The notes below the pieces were generated by a model that did no database searches, was not told the origin of the DNA, and saw only the letters and a program-made list of their open reading frames with translations. Shown piece by piece: positions 54,301-60,647 of a DNA stretch of 64,000 nt. A program made the translations under genes and the position numbers. The first letter of the stretch is position 1; each line of letters begins with the position of its first letter. Source of the DNA: Hondaea fermentalgiana (taxonomy: Eukaryota; Sar; Bigyra; Thraustochytrida; Thraustochytriidae); NCBI GenBank assembly GCA_014084085.1, contig NPFB01000166.1, forward strand, positions 64,608-128,607, given 5' to 3'.

Positions 54301-54877
54301 CGCCGTCCGAAGAGTGAGCACCGAGCAGGAAAGGGCTGCAGCAAAGAATCTGAGGGCCGTGTGCCGCGAAAGGGATGATCTCGAGCATGAGCTCAAGCAA
54401 GTGCAGCGGGCAGCGGCTCGAGAGAGACAGCGGCTCGAGTCGTACTCTCGCGACGCAGAGCGCAGACTCGACAAGCTCAACGAGCTTCTGTCCGCACAAG
54501 CAGGCCGTGGGGATGGCTATCGAAATTCTGTTGCAGGAACGGAGGCCCTGGCGCTCTTACGTGCGCAGGTCGGCGCATCGCGGAAATCAGAAAGTAAAGC
54601 ACGTGCGCGACTACGAGACTTGGGAGAGGCGCACATGCGTTTACGACAGGAACATGAGTTGCTCGTGCAAAAGTTTGAGGAGGCATCGCAGCAAACCAAG
54701 CTTCGTGAAGCGGTTCGAACACTCCGTGCTCAGCTCGAGGATCTTCGTGCTCGAAATGGGCTGGGCGAGCACGTTCGACGAGCCACTGCTCTCTTTCCAT
54801 TGAGCCATCGTGCGCGATCGCTCACTGTCGAAGAAGCGCTTGGCCATTTGCTCGCGATAGGCGAACCAAGCGCGTGA
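48338..54877 (+). CDS. Giant FHA-domain, Sfi1-repeat and coiled-coil protein
   Basis: 2179 residues from the ATG at 48338. Residues about 18-105 are a canonical FHA phosphothreonine-binding domain: SNRVGR, ISSKHADLQV and LESTNGTFVNGTHL supply the conserved GR, SxxH and NG residues. An acidic then Ser/Arg/Pro-rich region follows to about 470. Two blocks of Sfi1/centrin-binding-like repeats lie at about 488-860 and 1330-1740, about a dozen each, with Trp-anchored helices (RRILSRWKQVA, VFRHWKSSC, AWASWRVSVH, ALNRWRIEA; AFAKWQHSTR, ASFRAWKHRV, AFGHWRVWA, ILRQWRRVA). Heptad coiled coil fills about 870-1200 and about 1870-2150. Sfi1 repeats bind centrin at spindle poles, basal bodies and contractile fibres, so a centriole or basal-body role is likely, with FHA recruiting a phosphorylated partner. 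One open exon. Confidence 0.85.
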   Translation: MNGNGHASLSSADGRLTYDLQVGSNRVGRAKAACEIVLRSSRSISSKHADLQVSLDETGNLVVSLADLESTNGTFVNGTHLTGRRQRPVRLQDGDVLRFGYDERSFVVHIRPSYALEDNDDDEDDDQDAHNENDNGNDYETSQDLGAASLKEEEPPRLLSPIAHLGQSGSNAADNDDDPLGATTVGPPSRQSAATDVGPPPSPQRRDWQRKLDSLQRRIDRIEAAATTPRLASAARTLASGTRDLRMHDELAIRRLDMRVQELERSAARREQERPVSSESRHQSPHARSSSPRARPRSAQRLSPVQDGPMHIDELDDNTVDDDDRVPTRSPALSMSRPRLRRQRSPVRQPSAGGPSSAAPDSRASPSSWSRDFGSFDRRKDTSFFSASFDADEDSPRAKKRGSLHTPRDGTSPVGAASSARIQEGVAQAWAAKPLDPDDIVLSDGEQEDPHSMSEDRAAASSHSSRACIKAGLGMLDRFDRRRIQTTSRRILSRWKQVALHLGAVHKEIDQNHSLRLQRTVFRHWKSSCARDTNSKVPKEMAPHHADAQRRGGALWMARVLLRVQKSRQQQLVRTHVARWRRYIALCYLTDRVTARKMTNHFSAWRQLVRKEKNAEKPSQGTPSRVAGIQKELNPSAKQLDELQDLTEELRISEQASALKDINLMFVKRANVQMARAWASWRVSVHKQRRAEQLERVDCILRRMKRQARLARALNRWRIEARANEYGRAIEAQGQLWTNFRRWKETRIGTRTAKEAAMTCWRALHRTLRIAVARALSHWRLVTGAAKFRAAKRAGFVMWAANFVQRPCLRAKLMRQIFRGWRSAARERKSAARFLCHALVRHRTRPLCHFALQRWRWQKSLPGPQESTSGQLEELQGESRRLQEQLRQSKEDQAKALRSSEEHDRERRELETQVGTLREQLIEEQRSLTAAKESIAKLESALQDSRKSKRTLASPKRAAVEDALEKAQRAAESAREAAQRAETSAATAVSRAESNARAERARFPLKELHENDPSTGKQFESIVKEILEEFRKDKDASGAEALETLRACLLAAEDRATHAEEAAQAQLRAFEQSAQEQAQAQEARQAAFTAALEATEARAKTAEELLLASSSASLSRESSLSTSSREDVDRLRSDLDLANKRIVAYEAQVAQLLTQHTAGQRVANESLQTALDAALARADAAERRLSRHLDEDPSASLKGEIHTLRTQLEEAKCRAVVAEEEAARAMTSFEALQKEIKSKGPITSAEDGPFRARGSSDAGKAQTMGATASLSQDEATQDANLQSYDTAPDVCHEAGHVDQMGNENHARHLVLVAAWFGGVRSVLVQRPGKVVLANAFAKWQHSTRLASFRRKRATRSLRHLQHEHLRLVFTVWRQSLNEGRRTRQVLHFTSARYADSTLQQRVFYRLKHALHQRRQLRVTLRAWSSQASRERTTRRERLRAVMARRLQTVKIKVWLAWRALVSAQHTHDRVLKIFEAYGTIVAEKNQRTRRQLAWASFRAWKHRVINAKRIRQKALMHMCRTRRIMQLWWAFVRWRKHEGLDDGEHAYLEGRLELSRRRRGALVRCIKQHFRHSTRRAFGHWRVWARTRGVLVRQRGKLLCFEAKLRIRMRVGQILRQWRRVAREAGARRRQHLEILRVRAGNRLLRETFTLWAAEGQQTKRVSKLSSRCASRVLKAAFFGWRELVTVRRAGELGLSQRLTSRTLRAFFAAWADGTRLNEAQRSSMRRMLWRMKVFVLKMGWRALYEHYIGDRELAQARLRVSGKVRELAERSNRLLADQGELTLDFDAEGEHGGGDEAFAFTKDDDFDVPVGDESLPMDEVSPASPSADRSPLRAAVTSPLNSGATRMSRKGRRGKRKKSRRASSSVANGDENQENTSMNQARSGTNAHEQQQDNRKEVLRFGDPCAALRETSGAESPETTLEEQQQMLIEALLGQVQTLAKSEEHKRKLLAKIVVPASEGEAKSAKQSRGLVIKHLQEIDALRGELDAVRRVSTEQERAAAKNLRAVCRERDDLEHELKQVQRAAARERQRLESYSRDAERRLDKLNELLSAQAGRGDGYRNSVAGTEALALLRAQVGASRKSESKARARLRDLGEAHMRLRQEHELLVQKFEEASQQTKLREAVRTLRAQLEDLRARNGLGEHVRRATALFPLSHRARSLTVEEALGHLLAIGEPSA

Positions 54878-55100
54878 GCAATTATTCTCTGCGTCTTCTG
54901 CTTTTCTGGGACACTCTGGTATACCCTATAAAAGCGTGGGTATACATCGCTGCCCAACTTGCTTCCTTTTTTTTTTGTTATGGGAGCCTTTGTGCACGAT
55001 CGTATCCAGGCGGTGCTGGATCATATTCATATTCTCTTTGCTTGCAAGTTCAGAAGCATTTTACTTACAGATTAGATTACTAAGTGTACAGAAATTAGGT

Positions 55101-55262
55101 TGATGCGTGAACGAAGATCGTCTTGTGCCGGCCCTCGAGTCAAAGTTTGTGGCTTGACGAACGAGACGTCGCAGGTATTGGTGTGATGCATGAACGAAGA
55201 TCGTTTTGTGACGGCTGTTGAGTCATCCTTGCGGCCAGACGAGCGTGAAGCTGAGTTACTTA
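55101..55262. repeat. Two-copy direct repeat, period about 83 bp
   Basis: TGATGCGTGAACGAAGATCG at 55101 recurs as TGATGCATGAACGAAGATCG at 55184, and similarity extends imperfectly over the unit (both carry TTGTG, then GAGTCA, then a GACGA element). It lies in the convergent spacer between the FHA-Sfi1 gene and the CDF-like gene. Confidence 0.75.
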
Positions 55263-55353
55263 TTCTCCTGTTTCCGAATGACGGATACAGAAACAAGCTC
55301 TTCGAGCTTTTGGATGTCTTCTGCTTTGCATTTTGAGATGATGGAATCACACC

Positions 55354-56373
55354 TTACGAAGATAGCATGCCTTTTGATTCGTCTGCCGAATCAGCGTGAA
55401 TGCTGTCGCGCCAGCTGTCGAGAAGCACGCCATACTTGCGCCACGCAGAAACGAGCAAGGGGATCGTGACCATGAAAATGATGGCGCTCACCACCAATGC
55501 TGCAAAGCTGTCGACTCTATTTGAATTCCAATTTGGGTGCAAGCCCGCAAGAAGGGAGGCGCAGAGCACAGTGATACTGCGCAAGGTGTCAGCGATGATG
55601 TGCGTCCACGCTGAGCACATGTTGACATTGCGCGGCGAGCTGTCTTCGATCCAGGAACGGCCTTGTGAAGTCGATGAAGACATGACAAACTCGAGAGGGT
55701 TCCCCTGCGCGCGGCGAAGGAAGCGCCACGTACATACAAGGTCGATAGCAAGGTTAGCAGACGCGAAAATGAGCGGCCAGCCTTCACGCACGGTCTTGCC
55801 GCCGGGGCTCTGCGGCTGGGCGAGGTCTGCCAGCGCTGCCCAGCAGACTGCAATCAAGATAAATGTGAGGCAGGCAGCGCTGAAGAGCGGTACGAAGACC
55901 TCGAGACGAACGAGATCCAGAGCAGAGAGGCGCTGTTTGCGTTTGCGTTGCTCCGCGTATAGATTGAGCCCGTACGACATGGTGTCCACAAGCATGGACG
56001 CTGCGTCGCTCAGGAGGGCCAAACTCTGCGACGCGAGCGCCGCGATGAGTTGCAGAATCGCAAAACCGCCAAAGAGAGCAGCGCTTCGTCTCAAAATGTC
56101 GTCATACTGCTCTTCGCGCTCTGCTCCCTTCACTTCGGTTTCCTCGGCGTCCTCTTCGAGGTCCTCCTCCACGGGGCTCTCGCCGGCCTTGCCCACATGG
56201 GTCCAGGCGCCAAAGTCGTCTTCGCTTCCGGGCGATAGTAGGCCCTCCGGGTCCGAGCCGGATTCCGAAGGCTCTGCGCTTGCGTCGGAGTCGAAGGGAT
56301 TCAGGCTCTTACGCGCGCAGACCTCGCGCTCGCCTGCGGAGCGCGAGGCGTCCGTGTCGCGGGACGAGTTCAT
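55354..56373 (-). CDS. Cation diffusion facilitator-like membrane protein
   Basis: 339 residues from the ATG at 56371-56373. An acidic cytosolic N-terminus of about 90 residues precedes six hydrophobic segments (about 98-115, 117-139, 158-185, 200-220, 257-277 and 287-310). The TM2 motif LALLSDAASMLVD and the TM5 motif AWTHIIADTLRSI match the CDF (ZnT) signature. The TM5 site keeps HxxxD (His258, Asp262), while the TM2 site reads SxxxD (Ser126, Asp130) instead of the usual H/DxxxD. The protein ends soon after TM6, without the normal C-terminal metal-binding domain. CDF proteins exchange Zn2+ or Mn2+ for protons. The altered site and short tail suggest a divergent branch, perhaps TMEM163-like, with changed metal binding. 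Confidence 0.7.
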   Translation of the reverse strand: MNSSRDTDASRSAGEREVCARKSLNPFDSDASAEPSESGSDPEGLLSPGSEDDFGAWTHVGKAGESPVEEDLEEDAEETEVKGAEREEQYDDILRRSAALFGGFAILQLIAALASQSLALLSDAASMLVDTMSYGLNLYAEQRKRKQRLSALDLVRLEVFVPLFSAACLTFILIAVCWAALADLAQPQSPGGKTVREGWPLIFASANLAIDLVCTWRFLRRAQGNPLEFVMSSSTSQGRSWIEDSSPRNVNMCSAWTHIIADTLRSITVLCASLLAGLHPNWNSNRVDSFAALVVSAIIFMVTIPLLVSAWRKYGVLLDSWRDSIHADSADESKGMLSS

Positions 56374-56895
56374 GTCTTCGAGTTTTGCGCTTTGACGGGC
56401 GACGTTGTGGAGGGCAGAGATGAAACCGCGCGAAACGGACTTTCAGTGGGCAATGTTTTCGGGGGAATGCGAAGGAGACGGAGCCTGATTGTACTACCGG
56501 TGATAGGCTATTGCACAACAGCGTTGAAAGAAGGGCACACAGCCACAGCCAGCATGTGTAGCATAATGTTTTGTGTTGTGATTACTAGCAAAGACTTTCT
56601 TCCGGAGACCCTTGCTCCTGGAAAAGCCACGAGTCTCGTCATTACGTAGGCCTACTACCTCTGTCATTGATTTTTACGTAGAAAAGAAGGATTCATAAGC
56701 GCGCTTGTATCGAAGCGACAATTTTTTCTTTTTTAACATTCTCTCTCCTGAATCCCTCTCTCCTCCTTTTCTTGTTACGAACTCGTTTCATGCTTGCAGT
56801 TCAAACCGATGGAGACAATCTCACAACGGAAAAGCGAATCTATTATTTGCTGGCGCGTATTGACCACGTCTACATAGTCGCAACTGTGTCTTTGA
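56374..56895. other. Intergenic spacer
   Basis: About 520 bp, AT-rich near 56690-56770, holding the CDF gene's 5' leader and the 3' UTR of the gap-interrupted gene. No gene seen. Confidence 0.6.
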
Positions 56896-57303
56896 TTATT
56901 CTACATATGCAGGATCATCGATGGAATTCTGAAAACGAATACGGGATGTGAATTTGGAAAGAGCAGTCGCGACGCGATGGACGCGAAAGGATCCTTCGTT
57001 GACGTCGCCAGGAAACTTGGTCTTGAGATGATCAATGAGCGTGTCAAATCTCGCACCGTCTGCGCGCGGATAGAGGCGGCGGAACCCACCCATTTTGCCN
57101 NNNNNNNNNNNNNNNNNNNNNNNNNNNNNNNNNNNNNNNNNNNNNNNNNNNNNNNNNNNNNNNNNNNNNNNNNNNNNNNNNNNNNNNNNNNNNNNNNNNT
57201 CTCGCGCGCGTCTCGTGTACGCGAGTTTGATGGTGTTGTCTCCGAGAGAGGCCGCCGCTGCTGCGACGATGGAAAGAATCACGCCAATAATGTAGTCCTC
57301 CAT
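56896..57303 (-). CDS. NIPA-like membrane transporter fragment, interrupted by gap
   Basis: The ATG at 57301-57303 opens MEDYIIGVILSIVAAAAASLG then DNTIKLAYTRRAR, which resembles the first helix of NIPA-type magnesium transporters. The frame then enters the 100-N gap (57100-57199). On the far side a frame of the same phase continues for 67 codons (RFDTLIDHLKTKFPGDVNEG) to a stop at 56896. NIPA proteins have about 300-400 residues and nine helices, so if both ends belong to one gene the gap hides most of it and is much longer than 100 bp. The two ends could also be different genes joined wrongly. The NIPA identification rests on about 34 residues. Confidence 0.45.
   Translation of the reverse strand: MEDYIIGVILSIVAAAAASLGDNTIKLAYTRRARXXXXXXXXXXXXXXXXXXXXXXXXXXXXXXXXXXGKMGGFRRLYPRADGARFDTLIDHLKTKFPGDVNEGSFRVHRVATALSKFTSRIRFQNSIDDPAYVE
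57100..57199. other. Assembly gap of 100 N inside a coding region
   Basis: Third 100-N filler. It interrupts the NIPA-like gene, so some coding sequence is missing here. Confidence 0.98.
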
Positions 57304-58322
57304 GCTGCTGACCGCGTGCGCGACGCGCGCGACGAGACCCTTGACCACGTCTACGTCTGCGCTTGCGCGTGCGTCTGCGTTTGCGTCTCTGGCACCGCGT
57401 CTCTGCTCTGCGTCTGTCTCTACAACCCGGCGCGGTTCTTTGCGACACGCAACTCGAAGCTTGTACACGCAGCGCGATTCCGGCTGCCTCGAACTCGGAA
57501 CTCCGTCACAAGTCGCGTCAACGGCTCGCCTGAGTGGCCGGCCGCTCGTGGCTTACGATCTTGGGGAGGTGCTGCTTGCTGCGCTGCGTCCCGGGAGGGC
57601 CGTCTGCGGCCGCGAGCTTCGTCTCGCCGCGTCTGCCTCGATCGCGCAGGTCGAGCGGCGAGCAGGCCTGCCCGGCCGTGCAAGTCTTCGCAAGGATGGA
57701 GATTGATTGATGGATGCACACAGAACGACCGACCTCGCAAAGAAGCCGCAGGCAATCAAGCTGTCAGCCAGGTCGGGAACCTCACGACCCACCCCCTTCT
57801 CTGGACCAAGAAAGCGTCTGTTGGCTAAGACGGTGAATTGGCATCAACGAAACGGGCTTGAACTTCGTGATCTGCTCTGCTGGGCTCACCGGATGCGCTT
57901 CGACATCTAGGCCTAGGCGAGGATCGAAATTGACAAAAGAGCCACGAATCGCGAGCGATTGTCTCACCGTGAAAGACCACCCAGCAATCAACCAAGAGAG
58001 AGACCGACCACCCCAAAGAAGCTTTGTCAGTCACTGAGCTGTGCGAGCAGATGGGAATGAAATTGATTGAGCAACATGGAATTGATTGACGGACATTGAG
58101 GGAAGGTTGAGGCGGTCGCGCTCTCTCTTTATATCTTCTTTGTTTCAAGCGCAGCAAGAGTCGCCGCCAACGGGGGTGGTGTCGACTGCACCGAGTTGCT
58201 GCGCAGACTTGAAAGGCACAGAGCGCGGCCCGTGCGCGAAAGGGGCCCAAAGTGGCGGGAAGTATCGCCGAGATACATGAGGTCCATGAAGAATTTCACC
58301 CCCCAAGATGTTCTAGTTTTGA
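57304..58322. other. Intergenic region
   Basis: About 1 kb upstream of the NIPA-like start and downstream of NhaC. Contains a hexanucleotide-like TGCGTT/TGCGTC run near 57355-57390. No gene seen. Confidence 0.55.
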
Positions 58323-58427
58323 TGCAGACTCACAGCATGCGAACGAATGCTTATTTTTGCATTTCGAAGCACTTGCAGACTCACAGCATGCGAACAAATA
58401 TTTATTTTGGAAACACTTTGCGAGCTC
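58323..58427. repeat. Two-copy direct repeat, period 54 bp, next to a stop codon
   Basis: GCAGACTCACAGCATGCGAA starts at 58323 and again at 58377, each followed by a similar TTATTTTTG-like stretch and a CACTT end. The second copy ends a few bases before the NhaC-type gene's stop (minus strand, 58431), so the repeat begins its 3' UTR. Confidence 0.85.
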
Positions 58428-58430
58428 TAT

Positions 58431-60647
58431 CTAGGCCGGCGAGACAGTCTTGTCGCCGTTGCTGACAAAAGAGGCGGTGTCCTCCTTGAGCTGGAGGAGG
58501 GCCGGGTTCTTGGAGATCTTGAGGTAGATCTCGGTGAAGATGTCGTAGCGTCCGCTCGGGTGCTCAACGGGCACGGAGATGGCCATCGACACAATAATAA
58601 CTACAATAGCGCCAACCACGAGAGCAGCGCCCGCCGGGTACGATCCAGTGCCGGCCGGGAGGTAGCCGAGGAGGAGCGAAATGAGAAGGACAGTGAGCGC
58701 ATAGGGAAGCTGGGTGATAAAGTGACGCCACACGTCGCACTGCGTGGCCGTCGAGGCGAGCACGGTGGTGTCCGAGATGATGCTCGAGTGATCACCCGCA
58801 ACAGCGCCAGAGAGAACGGCAGCAATGGTGCCAAGAACGACGGCCTTGCTGCCGTTTGACACATCAAAGGCGGGAAGCACGACGAGCGGGAACATGATGG
58901 CCATCGTGCCCCACGAGGTTCCAGTGCAGAGCGCAATGACAAAGGACATGGAGAAGGTGATGGCAGGAAGGGCGGTGCTAACGTCGTTGTTGACGATGAC
59001 CTCGTAAAAGAGGGCGTCAGCGCCAATGTCAGTCATGATGTCACCGGTGGCCCAGGCCAGCGAGAGGACAATCAGAGCCGGGAAGATGGTGAGCAGGCCG
59101 TTGATCCAGGCATCGAGGCACTCATATACGCTGAGGAGCGGCAGAGGACCTTCCTCGGCGCCAGAAAAGGCATTCTTGATGCCCCCGATCGAGGGAAACG
59201 TTACATTGTCGCCGTCCTTGAACTGGAACTGATAAAAGAGGGCAGCCACGATGCTTGCGGCAAAGGTACCGAAAAGAAGGCCCGAGTACGAGTCGGCGTT
59301 CATGAAGACGTCGCTGGCCGAGGCACCCTCGCCGGCAGAGTCAACGCCAGTGCGGATGAAGACAAAGAGGATGAAAAAGACGAGGAAGAAGACGGGAACA
59401 AGCATGTTAAAGGCCCGGAGCGGCTGGTTCTCTTTTGGCTTGTTTTGCAAGTTCATCTCGCGGCTGGCCTTGTTGCCACCATCACCACCGTCACGGCGGC
59501 CAGTGACGCGAACCTTGCGCTCGGCAACGAGCATGGGGCCGTACTCGCGCTTGGCGAGAATGAGCACGAGCTGGAAGACGATCATGAAGAACGGGTAGAA
59601 GCGAAAAGGGATGCTTTGGAGGTAGAGACCGTAGCCAGTCTCGGGGTAGCCGTCGGGGACGCCGCCATGACGCGTGATGATGCGCTTGAGCTCGGCGTCA
59701 ATAAGACCAGCCTCGTAGCCAGTCCACGAGCTAATGGGGAAGATGGCGGCGATGGGCGCCGAGGTGGCGTCGACGACAAAGGCGAGCTTTTCGCGAGACA
59801 CCAAGAGATCGTCCATGATGGGGCGCATCGTGGAGCCCACGACAAGGGCATTGGCGTAGTCATCAAAGAAGATGAGGCAGCCAGCAAGGACACCGAGCAG
59901 CTGTGCCGCGCGCGAATCCTTGGCGTAGCGGATGAGGGCTTTGGTCAGGCCAAAGACGCCACCGGACTTCTCCATCATGCCCACAAGACCCGACAGGAAG
60001 AGCGTGAACAGCATGACATACTGGTTGTCGACGTTGGCAACAGCGCCCAGAATGTAGGTATCGAGCGAGCTCTTGAAGGCGTCGACAAAGGAGAACTGGT
60101 TGATGATGAAGGCGCCCCAAAAGATGCCCATGTACAGCGAAAGCTCGACGCGCTTGGTGAGGAGAGCGACGCCCAGGGTAATGATGAGGGGCAGAAGGCT
60201 AATGCCGCTGCCAATGACGCTAGGGGTGGCGCCGCTTGCGGATCCGTCCGCAAGAGTCGCGGCCTCGAGGGAGATGAGCACATCGACCGAGGGCACGCCG
60301 CTCGACTCAAAGAGCACCTCACCGACCGAGATGGTATCGGGCAAAAGCATGGACCCGTTGATTGCCTCCGACCCGGTTTGCATTACTTGACCATCGACGC
60401 TCAGCTGCCAGAAGAGCTCGTCGGTCTCTACGACGGTGTCACTGTCCTCCCAGCTGACGCCGACGAGAACCTCGTAAGGCTCGTTGGTGAAGAGCGCCTT
60501 TTTGGTCTCTCCGGTCGCCAGGATTGCGAACGAGACGTCTCCCGCCGACGGCTCTACGCTCACGCTCATGGCGTCGGCCGGGCCAGCCATGCCCAGGGCC
60601 GCAACGGCGGTGGCCACTGCGGCGGTGGAAGTCAACACATTCCTCAT
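58431..60647 (-). CDS. NhaC-family Na+/H+ antiporter
   Basis: 738 residues from the ATG at 60645-60647. Residues 1-26 look like a cleavable signal peptide ending ADA. About 27-145 is a soluble beta-rich extracytoplasmic region not found in standard bacterial NhaC. The membrane part has the NhaC hallmarks: GLVGMMEKSGGVFGLTKAL, GCLIFFDDYANALVVGS then TMRPIMDDLLVSREKLAFV, DATSAPIAAIFPISSWTGYE, and a later LCTGTSWGTMAIMFPLVV with AVLSGAVAGDHSSIISDTT. A hydrophilic loop near 375-415 carries basic residues. Such proteins exchange Na+ for H+. Homologues occur in marine bacteria and many marine algae and protists, fitting a marine host. Expected location is the plasma or an endomembrane. Confidence 0.88.
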   Translation of the reverse strand: MRNVLTSTAAVATAVAALGMAGPADAMSVSVEPSAGDVSFAILATGETKKALFTNEPYEVLVGVSWEDSDTVVETDELFWQLSVDGQVMQTGSEAINGSMLLPDTISVGEVLFESSGVPSVDVLISLEAATLADGSASGATPSVIGSGISLLPLIITLGVALLTKRVELSLYMGIFWGAFIINQFSFVDAFKSSLDTYILGAVANVDNQYVMLFTLFLSGLVGMMEKSGGVFGLTKALIRYAKDSRAAQLLGVLAGCLIFFDDYANALVVGSTMRPIMDDLLVSREKLAFVVDATSAPIAAIFPISSWTGYEAGLIDAELKRIITRHGGVPDGYPETGYGLYLQSIPFRFYPFFMIVFQLVLILAKREYGPMLVAERKVRVTGRRDGGDGGNKASREMNLQNKPKENQPLRAFNMLVPVFFLVFFILFVFIRTGVDSAGEGASASDVFMNADSYSGLLFGTFAASIVAALFYQFQFKDGDNVTFPSIGGIKNAFSGAEEGPLPLLSVYECLDAWINGLLTIFPALIVLSLAWATGDIMTDIGADALFYEVIVNNDVSTALPAITFSMSFVIALCTGTSWGTMAIMFPLVVLPAFDVSNGSKAVVLGTIAAVLSGAVAGDHSSIISDTTVLASTATQCDVWRHFITQLPYALTVLLISLLLGYLPAGTGSYPAGAALVVGAIVVIIVSMAISVPVEHPSGRYDIFTEIYLKISKNPALLQLKEDTASFVSNGDKTVSPA

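Noticed and set aside
54910..54935. TATA-like CCTATAAAAG as a promoter
   Set aside because: It lies between two convergent genes, 40-50 bp after a stop codon, where no transcript start is expected.
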